A DNA stretch of 9,874 nucleotides from Thermomicrobiales bacterium (lineage in GTDB: Bacteria > Chloroflexota > Chloroflexia > Thermomicrobiales > CFX8), in contig JBAOIG010000006.1 of NCBI GenBank assembly GCA_037045155.1, positions 1 through 9,874 on the forward strand, given 5' to 3'. Below are positions 1 to 7,460 of the stretch, one piece after another. The notes under the pieces are model-generated. The model saw only the letters and a program-made list of their open reading frames with translations. It made no database searches and was not told where the DNA came from. Position 1 is the stretch's first letter. Every line of letters starts with the position of its first letter. The translations under genes were made by a program, and so were the position numbers.

Positions 1-383
1 GTACCCCCCAACAAAAGTGCTAAAAAACCACAAAGCATGGCGTATATCACTCTAAAAAAAACCTGAGACTCAACTACGCTAAAAATGATCACGAGAAAAG
101 ATATATAAAAAAGAGGGGGGTGTATTACGTTGTAACCTATTAATAACTGTTGCGGTATAGCTAAAATCGCGTATTTATGAATAAAGGGGAAACTTTTTAT
201 AAAAAAAGTAAAAAGTAGCAGCCTAATAAATATTTTATAAAAAAACATAACAAAAAGCAAAACTATTAAAAAATTTAAAGTAGAGTTAACTAATGAAGCT
301 GTAAAGTTATATCATAGTTCTGTTTTATACATGTATAACCTGACTGCGTAGTTATAATGGTTAAGTATAAAAATTAAATTCAA
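1..383 (-). CDS. ccmF: ccmF-type haem lyase (cytochrome c maturation), N-terminal part, cut by window edge
   Basis: Read with TGA as Trp, this open frame runs off the left edge and gives about 127 residues. It starts with a hydrophobic stretch (…FLIVLLFVMFFY…). It then has IGYNVIHPPLFYISF, which matches the HPPLLY-type motif of CcmF, and ends with a second membrane stretch, CGFLALLLGG, where CcmF normally leads towards its tryptophan-rich haem-handling region (beyond the window). CcmF attaches haem to cytochrome c in or on the inner membrane; ciliates are known to encode it in mtDNA (also called yejR). The frame opens after a TAG just upstream; TTG at 383, ATT at 374 and the first ATG at 332 are all possible starts. 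It begins a few bases after the stop of the 166-aa ORF. The family call rests on the HPP motif and membrane pattern only. Confidence 0.72.
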
Positions 384-389
384 TTTCTA

Positions 390-890
390 CTACTTTCTAT
401 TTATTATTCGCAGCACCCTACGCCGTATACGTCGTTTAGGCAAAAATCTAGGTATAAATGAACGCTTGTGAATCAAGTATTTTATTTCTGGCTTAACAAT
501 TACATTAAACTTTTTAAAAAATGTGAATTGCCTATGATTAAAATTTTTTAAAGAAAACATATAAATTAACCTTAATAAATTTTGGAAATTACGCTTTAAT
601 TGCAATATTATAGTAAGTGCGTTCTTTGGTTGTCTTTTAAAAAATTTAGATTTATAGCCCATGGTTAATAAGTATCTACCTGCACTAAAATTAGTATTCT
701 TTGAAGTGTTTAAATTAAAAAATGTGAAGTATTGTTGGCGCTTAGGTAACGTAATGTGAAAGTTTGAATTAAAAAAAAGATAGCTTTCAAAAAATGTTTT
801 ACGGAAAGCGTTTAATGTGCGTGAGTAAAACATTATGGTATTTTCACGTTGGAGGGTAGTAATACGTTTTTTAAAGAAAAGTCTTAACAT
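390..890 (-). CDS. 166-aa strongly basic protein, probable mitoribosomal protein
   Basis: This is an intact 166-residue ORF with ATG at 890 immediately preceded by an in-frame TAA, and TAG at 390-392. It is very rich in Lys and Arg, has no clear membrane segment, and ends in a dense basic tail (HKRSFIPRFLPKRRIRRRVLR). Such composition in a ciliate mitochondrial genome usually means a divergent ribosomal protein filed under a ymf name. A segment near residues 68-82 (SAGRYLLTMGYKSKF) and the HKR motif near residue 142 look family-like, but I cannot match them to one ribosomal family with confidence; an S10-like or S3-tail identity is only a guess. It overlaps the end of the 76-aa ORF by about 20 nt and is followed within about 10 nt by ccmF. 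Confidence 0.7.
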   Translation of the reverse strand: MLRLFFKKRITTLQRENTIMFYSRTLNAFRKTFFESYLFFNSNFHITLPKRQQYFTFFNLNTSKNTNFSAGRYLLTMGYKSKFFKRQPKNALTIILQLKRNFQNLLRLIYMFSLKNFNHRQFTFFKKFNVIVKPEIKYLIHKRSFIPRFLPKRRIRRRVLRIINRK

Positions 891-1101
891 TTAGTGGTGG
901 TATCTGCATTGTTGCGATTAAAAAAATGACTGAGATAAGAATTACACAAAAAAAGAAGGTATAAATTTTCGCACAATTTCTCCTTAGTAAATTAACAAAG
1001 CGCACCACTCAGTGTAACAGGTTTGGATAAACTATAGCTATTGTGTAGTAACGAACTGTATGATACAGGTATCGTAGGATAATATATAAAATTCGTAACA
1101 T
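871..1101 (-). CDS. 76-aa single-pass membrane ORF, unknown
   Basis: This is visible only when TGA is read as Trp (one internal TGA, in LLHWVV). ATG is at 1099-1101 with an in-frame TAA directly upstream, and TAA lies at 871-873. The product has a basic, tyrosine-rich N-terminal half (MLRILYIILRYLYH…), then a basic patch (LLRRNCAK), then one membrane segment at about residues 48-64 (YTFFFCVILISVIFLIA), and a short tail QIPPLNVKTFL. The last 20 nt overlap the start of the 166-aa basic ORF. No family is recognised. A complex I, complex V or assembly subunit would fit by size, but nothing seen in the sequence decides it. Its start context shares 13 nt with that of the following gene. Confidence 0.55.
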
Positions 1102-1261
1102 TTAGTGGTTGTATTTAACGAAAAATGTAAGGTGCAAAGTACAGCTGTATTAAACCTGCAAACATAGTTTAAACACTTAGACTTGCTTAAATTAACATAA
1201 TACTTTGGTATATATATATGTGTGTAAATATACTCAGTTAAAAATCCGGCAAATATATAAG
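1102..1261. other. 157-nt spacer, nothing assigned
   Basis: This is the longest gap between protein genes in an otherwise packed array. It is AT-rich, includes an alternating TA tract near 1209-1219, and has stops in all minus-strand frames apart from a 16-codon ATG ORF (1118-1168, reading MFAGLIQLYFAPYIFR). I looked for a cloverleaf and for rRNA signatures and found none that hold. Confidence 0.4.
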
Positions 1262-1489
1262 TTATGTCATTATGCTTATAAGTAGGTTTAACGCAATTTC
1301 TAAGCCCCCTAGTATTAAGATAAAAAAAGAGAAGCCGACTAAAAAATACATATTTATACAGCTAGATAAAAGCAAACCAGAGAGGTAAAGTAAAACAATG
1401 ATAACCTCGCTAATAACAATTAAAGATAATAGATTTTTATTTAAGAAAATAAAAGAAACTGTGCAACACAAAAATAAGTAAGCTAGTAT
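1262..1489 (-). CDS. nad4L: NADH dehydrogenase subunit 4L, in one open frame with nad9
   Basis: This is a small three-helix subunit of the complex I membrane arm (NuoK/Nad4L family), which helps carry protons. The sequence shows both hallmark glutamates: one in LIVISEVIIV and one in ILGGLEIALNL, spaced 36 residues apart, exactly as E36 and E72 of E. coli NuoK. The C-terminal LGGLEIALNLLI corresponds to the family's AEAAIGLAL-like motif. Stop is TAA at 1262-1264. There is no ATG: upstream in the same frame come TTG (1471), ATA (1489), then TGA (1496-1498), which is Trp in this genome, and then nad9. It therefore either starts at a non-ATG codon such as ATA 1489 (75 aa) or is made as the C-terminal part of a nad9-nad4L protein. 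Identity is good; the start is uncertain. Confidence 0.85.
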   Translation of the reverse strand: MLAYLFLCCTVSFIFLNKNLLSLIVISEVIIVLLYLSGLLLSSCINMYFLVGFSFFILILGGLEIALNLLISIMT

Positions 1490-1495
1490 ATATAG

Positions 1496-2089
1496 TCACT
1501 GTAACAACTTTATATTGATTATGTCTTGAATTAAGTGATTATAGGGTGTAGTTTTGTATTCGCTATTATTTGTTGATAAAGACACATAATCTGTTAGAAG
1601 CCTTCTGGTATCTTTTAAACCCCAAAAAAAAATGTTAAAAAATTCTTTCACTTCTCTTTCAACCCAACTGAATCCAAAAAATATTAATGATAATGATTTT
1701 ACAGGGTCACCAGTTAGAAATTCGGTATGAACCATTACGTTGTAATTTGTTAGGTAACAAGATGTGGGTACCAATAAAAAAACTTTTGAATCATTAATAT
1801 TACAGAACATATCTCTGGGGAAGTATACTTTAGTTAAGTTTACCCTTAGACATAGGTGAAATCAAAAATAATGAGAAGAGGGTAATAAAAAGTGAAGCTC
1901 ATTTGCAGCAGTTAGCGTTGTGGTAAATATCTTAAAATTTGCCAACATTGAAAATATAAAAAGGGAGTCTATCGGCAAGATAAAGTCCATGGTTTTTATA
2001 ACTTCTTGATCTTTTATAGTTTTGAAATACTTTCCGTATTTTTTTGCGTCAAATTTAAATTCTATAGTGCGCTGACGCGAGTCTTTCAT
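1496..2089 (-). CDS. nad9: NADH dehydrogenase subunit 9 (30-kDa type, NuoC family)
   Basis: This is the peripheral-arm complex I subunit near the quinone-reducing module. The signature is clear: SWVEREVKEFFNIFFWG followed by TRRLLTDY (about residues 141-168), matching WxEREVxDxFGIxFxG…RRILTDYGF. The N-terminal half (DFILPIDSLF…) and LCLRVNLTKVYF also fit. The gene crosses an in-frame TGA at 1862-1864 (HYF-W-FHLC), which would split it under the standard code. I choose ATG at 2089, one nt after the upstream TAA, over ATG 2131, which lies inside the preceding gene. The only candidate terminator at its end is TGA 1496-1498, which is Trp here, so translation would run on into nad4L (275 aa in all). 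If TGA ends it, the product is 197 aa. Confidence 0.9.
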
Positions 2090-2090
2090 A

Positions 2091-2414
2091 TTACTGTAAA
2101 AGAGTACTTTCGTAAATAAAACACAAAACACTGGCGGTGAAAAAAAAAAAAATACAATTTATATAGTAGTTTAAACCAGAGTAACAATAAAAAACGATAG
2201 AGGTTTTACCAATAGTTCAGTAGATAGCTACAAATACAAAAAATAAAATGATAAAGTAATAGAAAAAAAAATTTAAATTCTTTTTAACAAAAAATTTATT
2301 TACTATGGTGATAATCACAATCAACAGTGCCGCGCATAAAAGAACCAGGTGATACAACACTAAGAACTCTACGCAAGCATTTATAAAATTAAGTAGTATT
2401 ATTACTAGTGACAT
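2091..2414 (-). CDS. 107-aa membrane ORF, unknown
   Basis: With TGA as Trp (one at 2217-2219, in AIYWTIGK) the ORF runs from ATG 2414 to TAA 2091-2093. ATG directly follows the TAA of the 47-aa ORF (TAAATG), and nad9's ATG begins one nt after its stop, so the boundaries are tightly fixed by neighbours. Three or four hydrophobic segments are visible: residues about 2-36, 49-65, and one near 86-100. The last is encoded partly by a 13-T run (2140-2152), where an indel would change the C-terminus. There are few charged residues besides VNKFFVKKN. It lies between nad4 and nad9, so a complex I subunit is tempting, but it lacks the ECGF-type motif of Nad3 and I do not recognise it. Confidence 0.6.
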
Positions 2415-2558
2415 TTAGTTAAGAACTTGGTAAAAAACAAGTAAGTTTAGTAGTGCGTATAAATAAATAAAATAAAATAGCATAGTAGTTTGTCAAATTT
2501 TAAGAGTTATAATATACACTTTTAGATCATTTAGGGAGGTGGTCAAAACACTAAACAT
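2415..2558 (-). CDS. 47-aa single-pass membrane ORF, unknown
   Basis: This ORF fills the interval between nad4 and the 107-aa ORF exactly. ATG at 2556-2558 begins two nt after nad4's TAA, and its TAA (2415-2417) touches the next ATG. One internal TGA (KIWQTT) must be Trp. The N-terminal half is polar (MFSVLTTSLNDLKVY…) and one hydrophobic helix follows (about residues 27-44, LFYFIYLYALLNLLVFY). Position and spacing support a real gene, but at this length chance is possible and no family is recognised. A tiny complex I or ATP-synthase subunit would fit the shape. Confidence 0.45.
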
Positions 2559-2560
2559 AT

Positions 2561-4005
2561 TTAAAAATAAAGTAGACAAAAGCTTAACAGGCATAAGGAG
2601 GATAATAAAAAAAAACCAACTATAAGATCAAGCTTTAAGATGTCTCTAGAAATACCTAAATTTTGTGGCTGACCATACATAATAGACATTCAAACCCTAA
2701 AAAAACCTAGAACACCAAAAATACTAAACACAAGAAAGATCACCACGCCTATAATTTTATAGTTTATTAAAAGCATTGACAAAAGCTCTCACTCAATAAA
2801 AAACTTTACAAAAATTGGAAAACCCCTAAAGACTAATAAAGAGCTTCAAATTATAAGAGAAAGATTTGGTAAAAAGTAAATAGCACCGCTAATACTATTA
2901 AGATTTCTCGACAAATATTGCTTTTGTACCTGATCAACAAGATAAAAAAAAAGACTAGATAACAACCCATGAACTAATAAAAATAAATTTAGCATTAAGT
3001 ATTTACTAGGTTCTAAAACTAATAATAACAAAATTATAAGATTCATTTCTTGAACAGTGGCGAAAGCTACTAATTTCTTTATATCGGGGCTTGTTCACAT
3101 TCGTATTGAGGCGTCTAATATCCCCCATATAACAAAGGTTAAGCTGAATATATAAACATATTTGGATTTTAATAAAAAAAAAAAACACTTAGGCAAAAGA
3201 ACGCTGTTTTAACCAAAAATCCGCTTAAAAATATAGAAAAACCAGCTGGAGCTTCTACGTGAACTTTTGTCAATCAATAGTAAAAAGGCCACACTGGTAT
3301 CTTTACCCCAAACCCAAAAAACAACAGTACATATAACGTGGTAAACTCAAACTCAGAAAATTTTATCATAGAAAGGTCGTGAACGTTTAAAGTAAAACAA
3401 GTACTATACATGTAAGCTATAGCTAATAATACTAAAAAAGAACCAGAAAATGTTCACTTTAACAAGTAACTAATTGTTTTATCCACTTTTTTTGAATACC
3501 CAAATTGGTAAACAAAAAAAAGAGATGGTAAAAAAATAAACTCAAAAAAGATAAACATTAGTAGTAAATTTGGTGTGCTTACCATGTTTATAGTACACAC
3601 AATAAATATAAAAAAATAAAATATAAAAAAGTGAGTTTTATACATGTAGCGCTCACTTAGGTATATTCAACTTATTATAGAAGTAATTAAGGCTAGACAA
3701 ACAATAGTATCAGCAAAAACATTACTAAAGCTAAGCGCTACGTTTTTATTATCACCTAAAAATAAGGAAGTGGTCTGTAATTTTATTGTAAATTTACTTA
3801 AATAGTAAAAAAGGCATAATAAACAAATGGATAAAAAGTAATATAGTATTCAGTTGCTGGTGTATAAATTCTTAAATATATGCTTACTACTAAATACAAA
3901 GATTGAAATAGCTATGTGAAATAAAAATATGAAGTTTATAAATAAAGTAATCACGTCACTATAGTAATAGTAAGCTAGTATATCAGGCATCATGTGTAAA
4001 CGCAT
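2561..4005 (-). CDS. nad4: NADH dehydrogenase subunit 4, frame broken at a 12-T run
   Basis: This is a proton-pumping antiporter-like subunit of the complex I membrane arm. Landmarks numbered from ATG 4005: LLMFIFFEF with the conserved membrane Glu near residue 155; FGVKIPVWPFYYWLTKVHVEAPAG near 232-255, the classic Nad4 KxPxxPFHxWLPxAHVEAP motif with its Lys; WTSPDIKKLVAFATVQEM; LVHGLLSSLFF; and GFPIFVKFFIEW. TGA encodes Trp many times, including the conserved WL of YYWLTKVHV. Upstream of 3186 the gene is in one frame, downstream of 3174 in another; a -1 shift (or one missing T) in the T12 tract at 3174-3185 joins them into about 481 residues, normal for Nad4. Stop is TAA 2561-2563. ATG 4005, 3993 and 3990 are all in frame; each overlaps the upstream ORF. 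Confidence 0.93.
3174..3185 (-). other. 12-T homopolymer where the nad4 frame shifts by one
   Basis: The plus strand carries 12 A (12 T in the mRNA sense). The upstream nad4 frame (…AFFCLSVFFF) reaches TAA just after the run, whereas the conserved continuation (LLKSKYVYIFSLTFVIWG…) lies in the -1 frame. Thirteen T, or ten, would keep the gene open. It may be a read error or a true slippage site. Confidence 0.85.
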
Positions 4006-4297
4006 CAATTATTAAATATAATAGTACAAACGAGTATATTACTGTTAATATAAACAACGATAAAACTGAATAAGTAAATTCATTACTAAAGTTGTCTAGA
4101 TATTTTTGAACTACTTTAATAAAATTTTTTAGTCGTAAAAACAGAAACTCTATAAAGTATTTTTCTGAAAAAATGATATTAAAAACAAAAAACGAACAAT
4201 AAGCTAACTGCAAAAACAATTTTTTTACAAAAAAGTCAAGCAACAATCCTGACTTAAAAACCCTATAATATTCAAAACTATAAATATTTGTAAACAT
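3959..4297 (-). CDS. 112-aa ORF resembling a detached nad5 C-terminal tail
   Basis: ATG 4297 follows the 73-aa ORF's stop by five nt. With TGA at 3983-3985 as Trp, the ORF ends at TAG 3959-3961 inside the start of nad4. The N-terminal part, YYRVFKSGLLLDFFVKKLFLQLAY, resembles the Nad5 tail pattern (FFNKRWFFDKVFNDFLVRSFLRFGYE). A lateral-helix-like amphipathic stretch (RLKNFIKVVQKYLDNFSNEF) and a last membrane helix (YSVLSLFILTVIYSFVLLYLII, about residues 79-98) follow, as at the Nad5 end. If correct, the nad5 gene is split and its main body lies elsewhere. The similarity is of pattern rather than of diagnostic residues, so it may equally be an unrelated small membrane protein. Confidence 0.55.
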
Positions 4298-4302
4298 AAT
4301 TA

Positions 4303-4524
4303 TTATATTTTTTTAATACGAAGGTAGAAGCTTAGTATATAGCTCAAATAAGAACAAAAAACCAAAAAAAAGAATGAGTTGTGGTAGATGCTTAGCCCGT
4401 ATATAACGTAAAAAATACCATAAATAATTAAAATGTTTATATAAATGGCAAAATAAAAAATAACTCGGGCCAGCTGCCTATTCCTTGAGTATCTACTTTT
4501 ATTAAATAGTTTTGTTTTACGAAT
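4303..4524 (-). CDS. 73-aa two-helix ORF with RYSRNRQ motif
   Basis: This open frame follows trnL and ends at TAA 4303-4305. It has no ATG; ATT at 4524 is the likeliest start, since ATT and ATA starts are used in ciliate mitochondria. The frame upstream of it is trnL. The product begins with a basic head containing NKSRYSRNRQ (residues 8-17), followed by two hydrophobic segments (about 21-44 and 51-68) and a basic end (LRIKKI). From memory, a similar RYSRNRQ head followed by a helix occurs in a short conserved ciliate mitochondrial ORF, but I cannot name it and could not check. Tight spacing to the next gene supports it being real. Confidence 0.55.
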   Translation of the reverse strand: MRKTKLFNKSRYSRNRQLARVIFYFAIYINILIIYGIFYVIYGLSIYHNSFFFLVFCSYLSYILSFYLRIKKI

Positions 4525-4540
4525 AAATTGTACAAACGTC

Positions 4541-4620
4541 TGCTCATAGCTGGAATCGAACCAACACCCCGTAGGATATGATTTTAAGTCATACGCGTCT
4601 ACCAGTTCCGCCATACGAGC
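4541..4620 (-). tRNA. trnL: tRNA-Leu (anticodon UAA)
   Basis: A full cloverleaf is seen on the minus strand. The 7-bp acceptor is GCTCGTA/TATGAGC (one G-T pair) with discriminator A. The anticodon arm is TATGA-CTTAAAA-TCATA with anticodon TAA. A long class II variable arm follows (TCCTACGGGGT), then the T arm GTTGG-TTCGATT-CCAGC. The length is about 80 nt. It lies two nt downstream of trnM. Confidence 0.95.
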
Positions 4621-4622
4621 TA

Positions 4623-4688
4623 AGCCGCGTTCGGGAATTGAACCCGACAAATCATGGGGGATGAGCCCTGAGTGGACCTCCGCGCGGC
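4623..4688 (-). tRNA. trnM: tRNA-Met (anticodon CAU), probably initiator, reduced D arm
   Basis: On the minus strand the acceptor is GCCGCGC/ACGCGGC, six GC pairs with a C-A mismatch next to the T stem. The anticodon loop CTCATCC has CAT and is flanked by GGG/CCC, the three GC pairs typical of initiator tRNAs. The T arm is TCGGG-TTCAATT-CCCGA. Only about 11 nt (GAGGTCCACTC) remain for the D arm, giving a 3-bp stem with a 5-nt loop, and the outer anticodon-stem pairs are poor. The total of about 66 nt is short. Discriminator appears to be T. Confidence 0.85.
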
Positions 4689-4690
4689 GC

Positions 4691-4945
4691 ATTTTATTCA
4701 GACTCAGGACTATCACCTTTATTGTCTACTTTTCCAAATAGTTATGTCTGCTTCAATTCTGCTATATTTCAGTCATCCTTACTTATATCTCAGTTGATTT
4801 TAATAAAAATACTTACTAAAAAAGTTTTCTTCAGTATTTTTAGTGCGTATAGTAGTATTAACTTATATAATGCGTTTTGTTCTACTAAATACCATGCACA
4901 GTTTAGATTGTAGGCATCCTTCTAATGCAGTTTTTTAACTAATAT
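4691..4945 (-). rRNA. rnl_a: 5' fragment of split LSU rRNA (LSU alpha)
   Basis: On the minus strand this holds the start of 23S-type rRNA domain I in order: GGATGCCT (complement at 4912-4919), then GCATGG, then AAATCAACTGAGAT (4787-4800), which is the hallmark AAATCAACCGAGAT of E. coli 23S near position 200, then TTTGGAAAAG and GGTGATAGTCCTGA (4704-4717), matching the GGTGACAGCCCCGT segment. It stops just before trnM. The main body lies upstream in transcription order, with trnY between, so the 5' end of the rRNA is encoded after its 3' end. Tetrahymena mitochondria have the same type of permuted two-piece LSU with a roughly 280-nt alpha piece. Exact ends are not visible. Confidence 0.88.
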
Positions 4946-4953
4946 TTTAATCC

Positions 4954-5033
4954 TGAGGTGGGTTGGAATCGAACCAACGACGGTCACCCAACAGATTTAC
5001 AGTCTGCCGCTTTAACCACTCAGCCACCACCCC
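4954..5033 (-). tRNA. trnY: tRNA-Tyr (anticodon GUA)
   Basis: On the minus strand the acceptor is GGGGTGG/CCACCTC with one G-T pair and discriminator A. The D stem is GCT/AGC and the anticodon arm is GCAGA-CTGTAAA-TCTGT with anticodon GTA. A long variable arm (about 11 nt) fits bacterial-type class II tRNA-Tyr, and the T arm is GTTGG-TTCGATT-CCAAC. The length is about 80 nt. It sits between the two LSU rRNA pieces and may serve as a processing signal for both. Confidence 0.96.
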
Positions 5034-5036
5034 CAA

Positions 5037-7460
5037 TTTTTGTTTTTTACATCAGTTATATTAGGCATAATGCTTCAGTGACTCCTCTAGTTTCTTAGTG
5101 TTCGTCAGACACGCATTTCGTTGTTCTCGTCAACAGGCCTATTTAAAAAAAAAAATCACAAAGTTCCCATATTAACGTATGGTTACATTATCAAGCGTAG
5201 CTTTTAAACTTACTTAAATGTGTTAAGTAATTTATAACAATTGGCTTGTTGTCCTCGGTCCTCTCGTACTGAAGTAAACCTGATTTTTTTTTTAAAGTGT
5301 ACAGTAGATAGGGACCAAACTGTCTCACGACGTTTTAAACCCAGCTCACGTACCATTTTATTCGGCGAACAGCCGAACCCTTGGCAGCGTATGCTCCACC
5401 AGGATATGATGAGCCGACATCGAGGTGCCAAACAATCTCTTCGATAGGAACTCTAAGAAATTATCAGCCTGTTATCCCTAGCGTACCTTTTATTCGTTGA
5501 TCGATTTATTTTGCTGTAAAAAAAATCGGGTCAATATAACAGACGTTTGTCCTTAGCTTACTTGTAAGTAAACTAATCCAACCTAAGTATATTATTCAGC
5601 CTACACTGCTATATGCATATCTTAAATCGAATATACACCTCCGTTACTTTTTAGGAGGTTGCCGCCCCAGCCAAACTGTCTTTCAAACTTCTTAAAATTT
5701 TCCGCTATTTTATCAGATTATTTCTAATAAAAAAGTAGTTTTTCACTTGAATAATATTACTACATACCTATATCTTTAAAAAAAATAACCCCAGTTAGAT
5801 AACAGTAAAGGTGCATAGGGTCTCTCCGTCTAGCTGTACATTAACGCATCTTCACGTCTAATTCAAGTTCATAGAGATAATACTAGAGACAGTGGGGCAG
5901 TCGTTACACCATTCGTGCAGGACGGAACTTACCCGTCAAGGGATTTTGCTACCTTAGGACCGTCAGGGTTACGGCCGCCGTTTACTGGGACTTATAAAAA
6001 TGCAGAACATTCTTGATTCGTCTTGCAGCACTGGGCAGGTGTCAGACTTTATACCTCATATTTCTATTTCGCAAAGTCTTATGTTTTTAATAAACAGTCG
6101 CTACCCCCTCTTAGATCATACAATAAAGCTCTCTTTCTCCCGAAGTTACAGAGATATTTTGCCGAGTTCCTTTAGTATTATTCACTCTTTTGCCTTAGTT
6201 TACTCAACCAGTCTACTTGTGTTAGGATTTGTACGATTAGTACTAAGTTTTTTCTAATGTTTACTAGGGTTGCCAACTTAAAATATTTTAAATGATCCTA
6301 GTAACACGTTGATTAGCTTACATAACATATAACTTTAGTTAAATGTTTAGTTGTCGATTTTTATATAGTCAGATTATCTTTACTATAAAACCACGTAGAC
6401 ATTCGGCATACTTTATTCTCAAAAGTAGTCTATTACTCATGTTGGCATAATTACTACTCAATTTTTCAACATATTTTTCAATATATTTTTATAAAAAAAG
6501 AGCACACTCCACTACCCGTTTACGTAAAATAAACGATACCGATTCAGTTTAAGCTTTTTTGACAGTAATTTATAGACCTAGGATTTAGATTTATTACAAT
6601 CTTTATTAACGTTTGAACTTTTACGCTTTCTTTAAAGGATGGCTGTTTCCAAACCTACCTCTTCGTTACAAAAATTGCTAGATCTTTTTATAATAAACTT
6701 AATTAGTCACTTTATCGTGTATTCTGGGCTGTTTCCCTCTCGACCTAATAACCTTAGCGCTACTAGGTCTGTTTAACTTTCATGTTATTAGTTTAATTTA
6801 TACATTATGACGAAGCGAGCGACTCACTCAGTCAGAGAATTACCTAAACAAAAAGCAAAAGTCACTCTACTTAAATAGATTTCGTGGAGAACCAGCTATC
6901 ACTAAGCTTGATAAGCCTTTCACCCCTAATAACAAGTCATCTCAAAATTTTGCAACATTTATGAGTTCAGTCTAACACTTGCTCATTATTAGATCGCTTA
7001 GTTTCGGGTACAGTTCTATAAAACTGTAATAATATCTTTACGCTTGCGCTTGCTTTATAAAACTAACTCGCCAACCCATTATACAAAAGGTACAATAACA
7101 CTAGCGCGTTATTTGATTTATTGCATTAAAATTCAGTTTTCACACATATTACTATGATGTTTAACCTTTCCCTCGCGGTACTTTTCACTATAAAATCTAA
7201 ACTCTATAAGCAGTTTGTTAACAAAAAGGCTTCAACCATAAGGCTTACTAAAAAAGACAAATTCGCAACTAAGGAAAATATTTAACGAGATTACAACTAA
7301 TACCAGCTGTATTTGTAAGCTGAAAGACCGTTTAGGTAATATGTAAACAAACAATCTACAAAAATAATTTTTTTTTTTATCAGGAAGGCCTTTTGTGTTA
7401 AGCCCCAAATAAACAAACCCCAGCCAGACCCACCCTGTTTTAGTATTCAACGCCTACTAG
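5037..7460 (-). rRNA. rnl_b: Main body of split LSU rRNA (LSU beta)
   Basis: Conserved 23S elements run 5' to 3' on the minus strand. TATAGTG…AGTACCGCGAGGGAAAGG lies near 7166-7190 (E. coli about 450-490). The region around 5920-5985 contains GACGGTCCTAAGGTAGC and the GGTAAGTTCCGTCCTG segment of domains IV-V. The domain V peptidyl-transferase surroundings follow (GACAGTTTGGCTGGGGCGGC near 5658-5681; TAGGGATAACAGGCT near 5464-5478; TTTGGCACCTCGATGTCGG near 5414-5432). The sarcin-ricin loop AGTACGAGAGGACC is at 5257-5270. The 3' end is just before trnY. The first part of domain I is missing here and encoded in the downstream fragment. The 5' end is uncertain: GGGTGGGTCTGG near 7430 is my best guess for the early part. 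ORFs inside this interval on either strand are chance. Confidence 0.95.

Noticed and set aside
1105..1261. Possible tRNA in the spacer (GTATTA…TAATAC pairing)
   Set aside because: Only six acceptor-like pairs are seen, with no convincing anticodon stem or T arm.
3006..3188. 60-aa ORF on the minus strand
   Set aside because: It is the third frame through nad4; the conserved Nad4 sequence there is read in another frame.
4434..4547. Alternative minus-strand ORF starting ATGAGCAGACGT after trnL (about 37 aa)
   Set aside because: It begins inside the trnL acceptor and overlaps the better-supported 73-aa frame; it ends quickly in TAA.
4540..4716. Open frame running through trnL and trnM into the 73-aa ORF, starting at 4716
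   Set aside because: The upstream half translates two clear tRNA genes; only the part after trnL is kept.
5210..7450. Open frames on both strands at 5210-5447, 6000-6257 and 7232-7450
   Set aside because: They lie inside the LSU rRNA, across its conserved elements at 5210-5447 and 6000-6257 and over its poorly conserved 5' part at 7232-7450, and look like no protein family.
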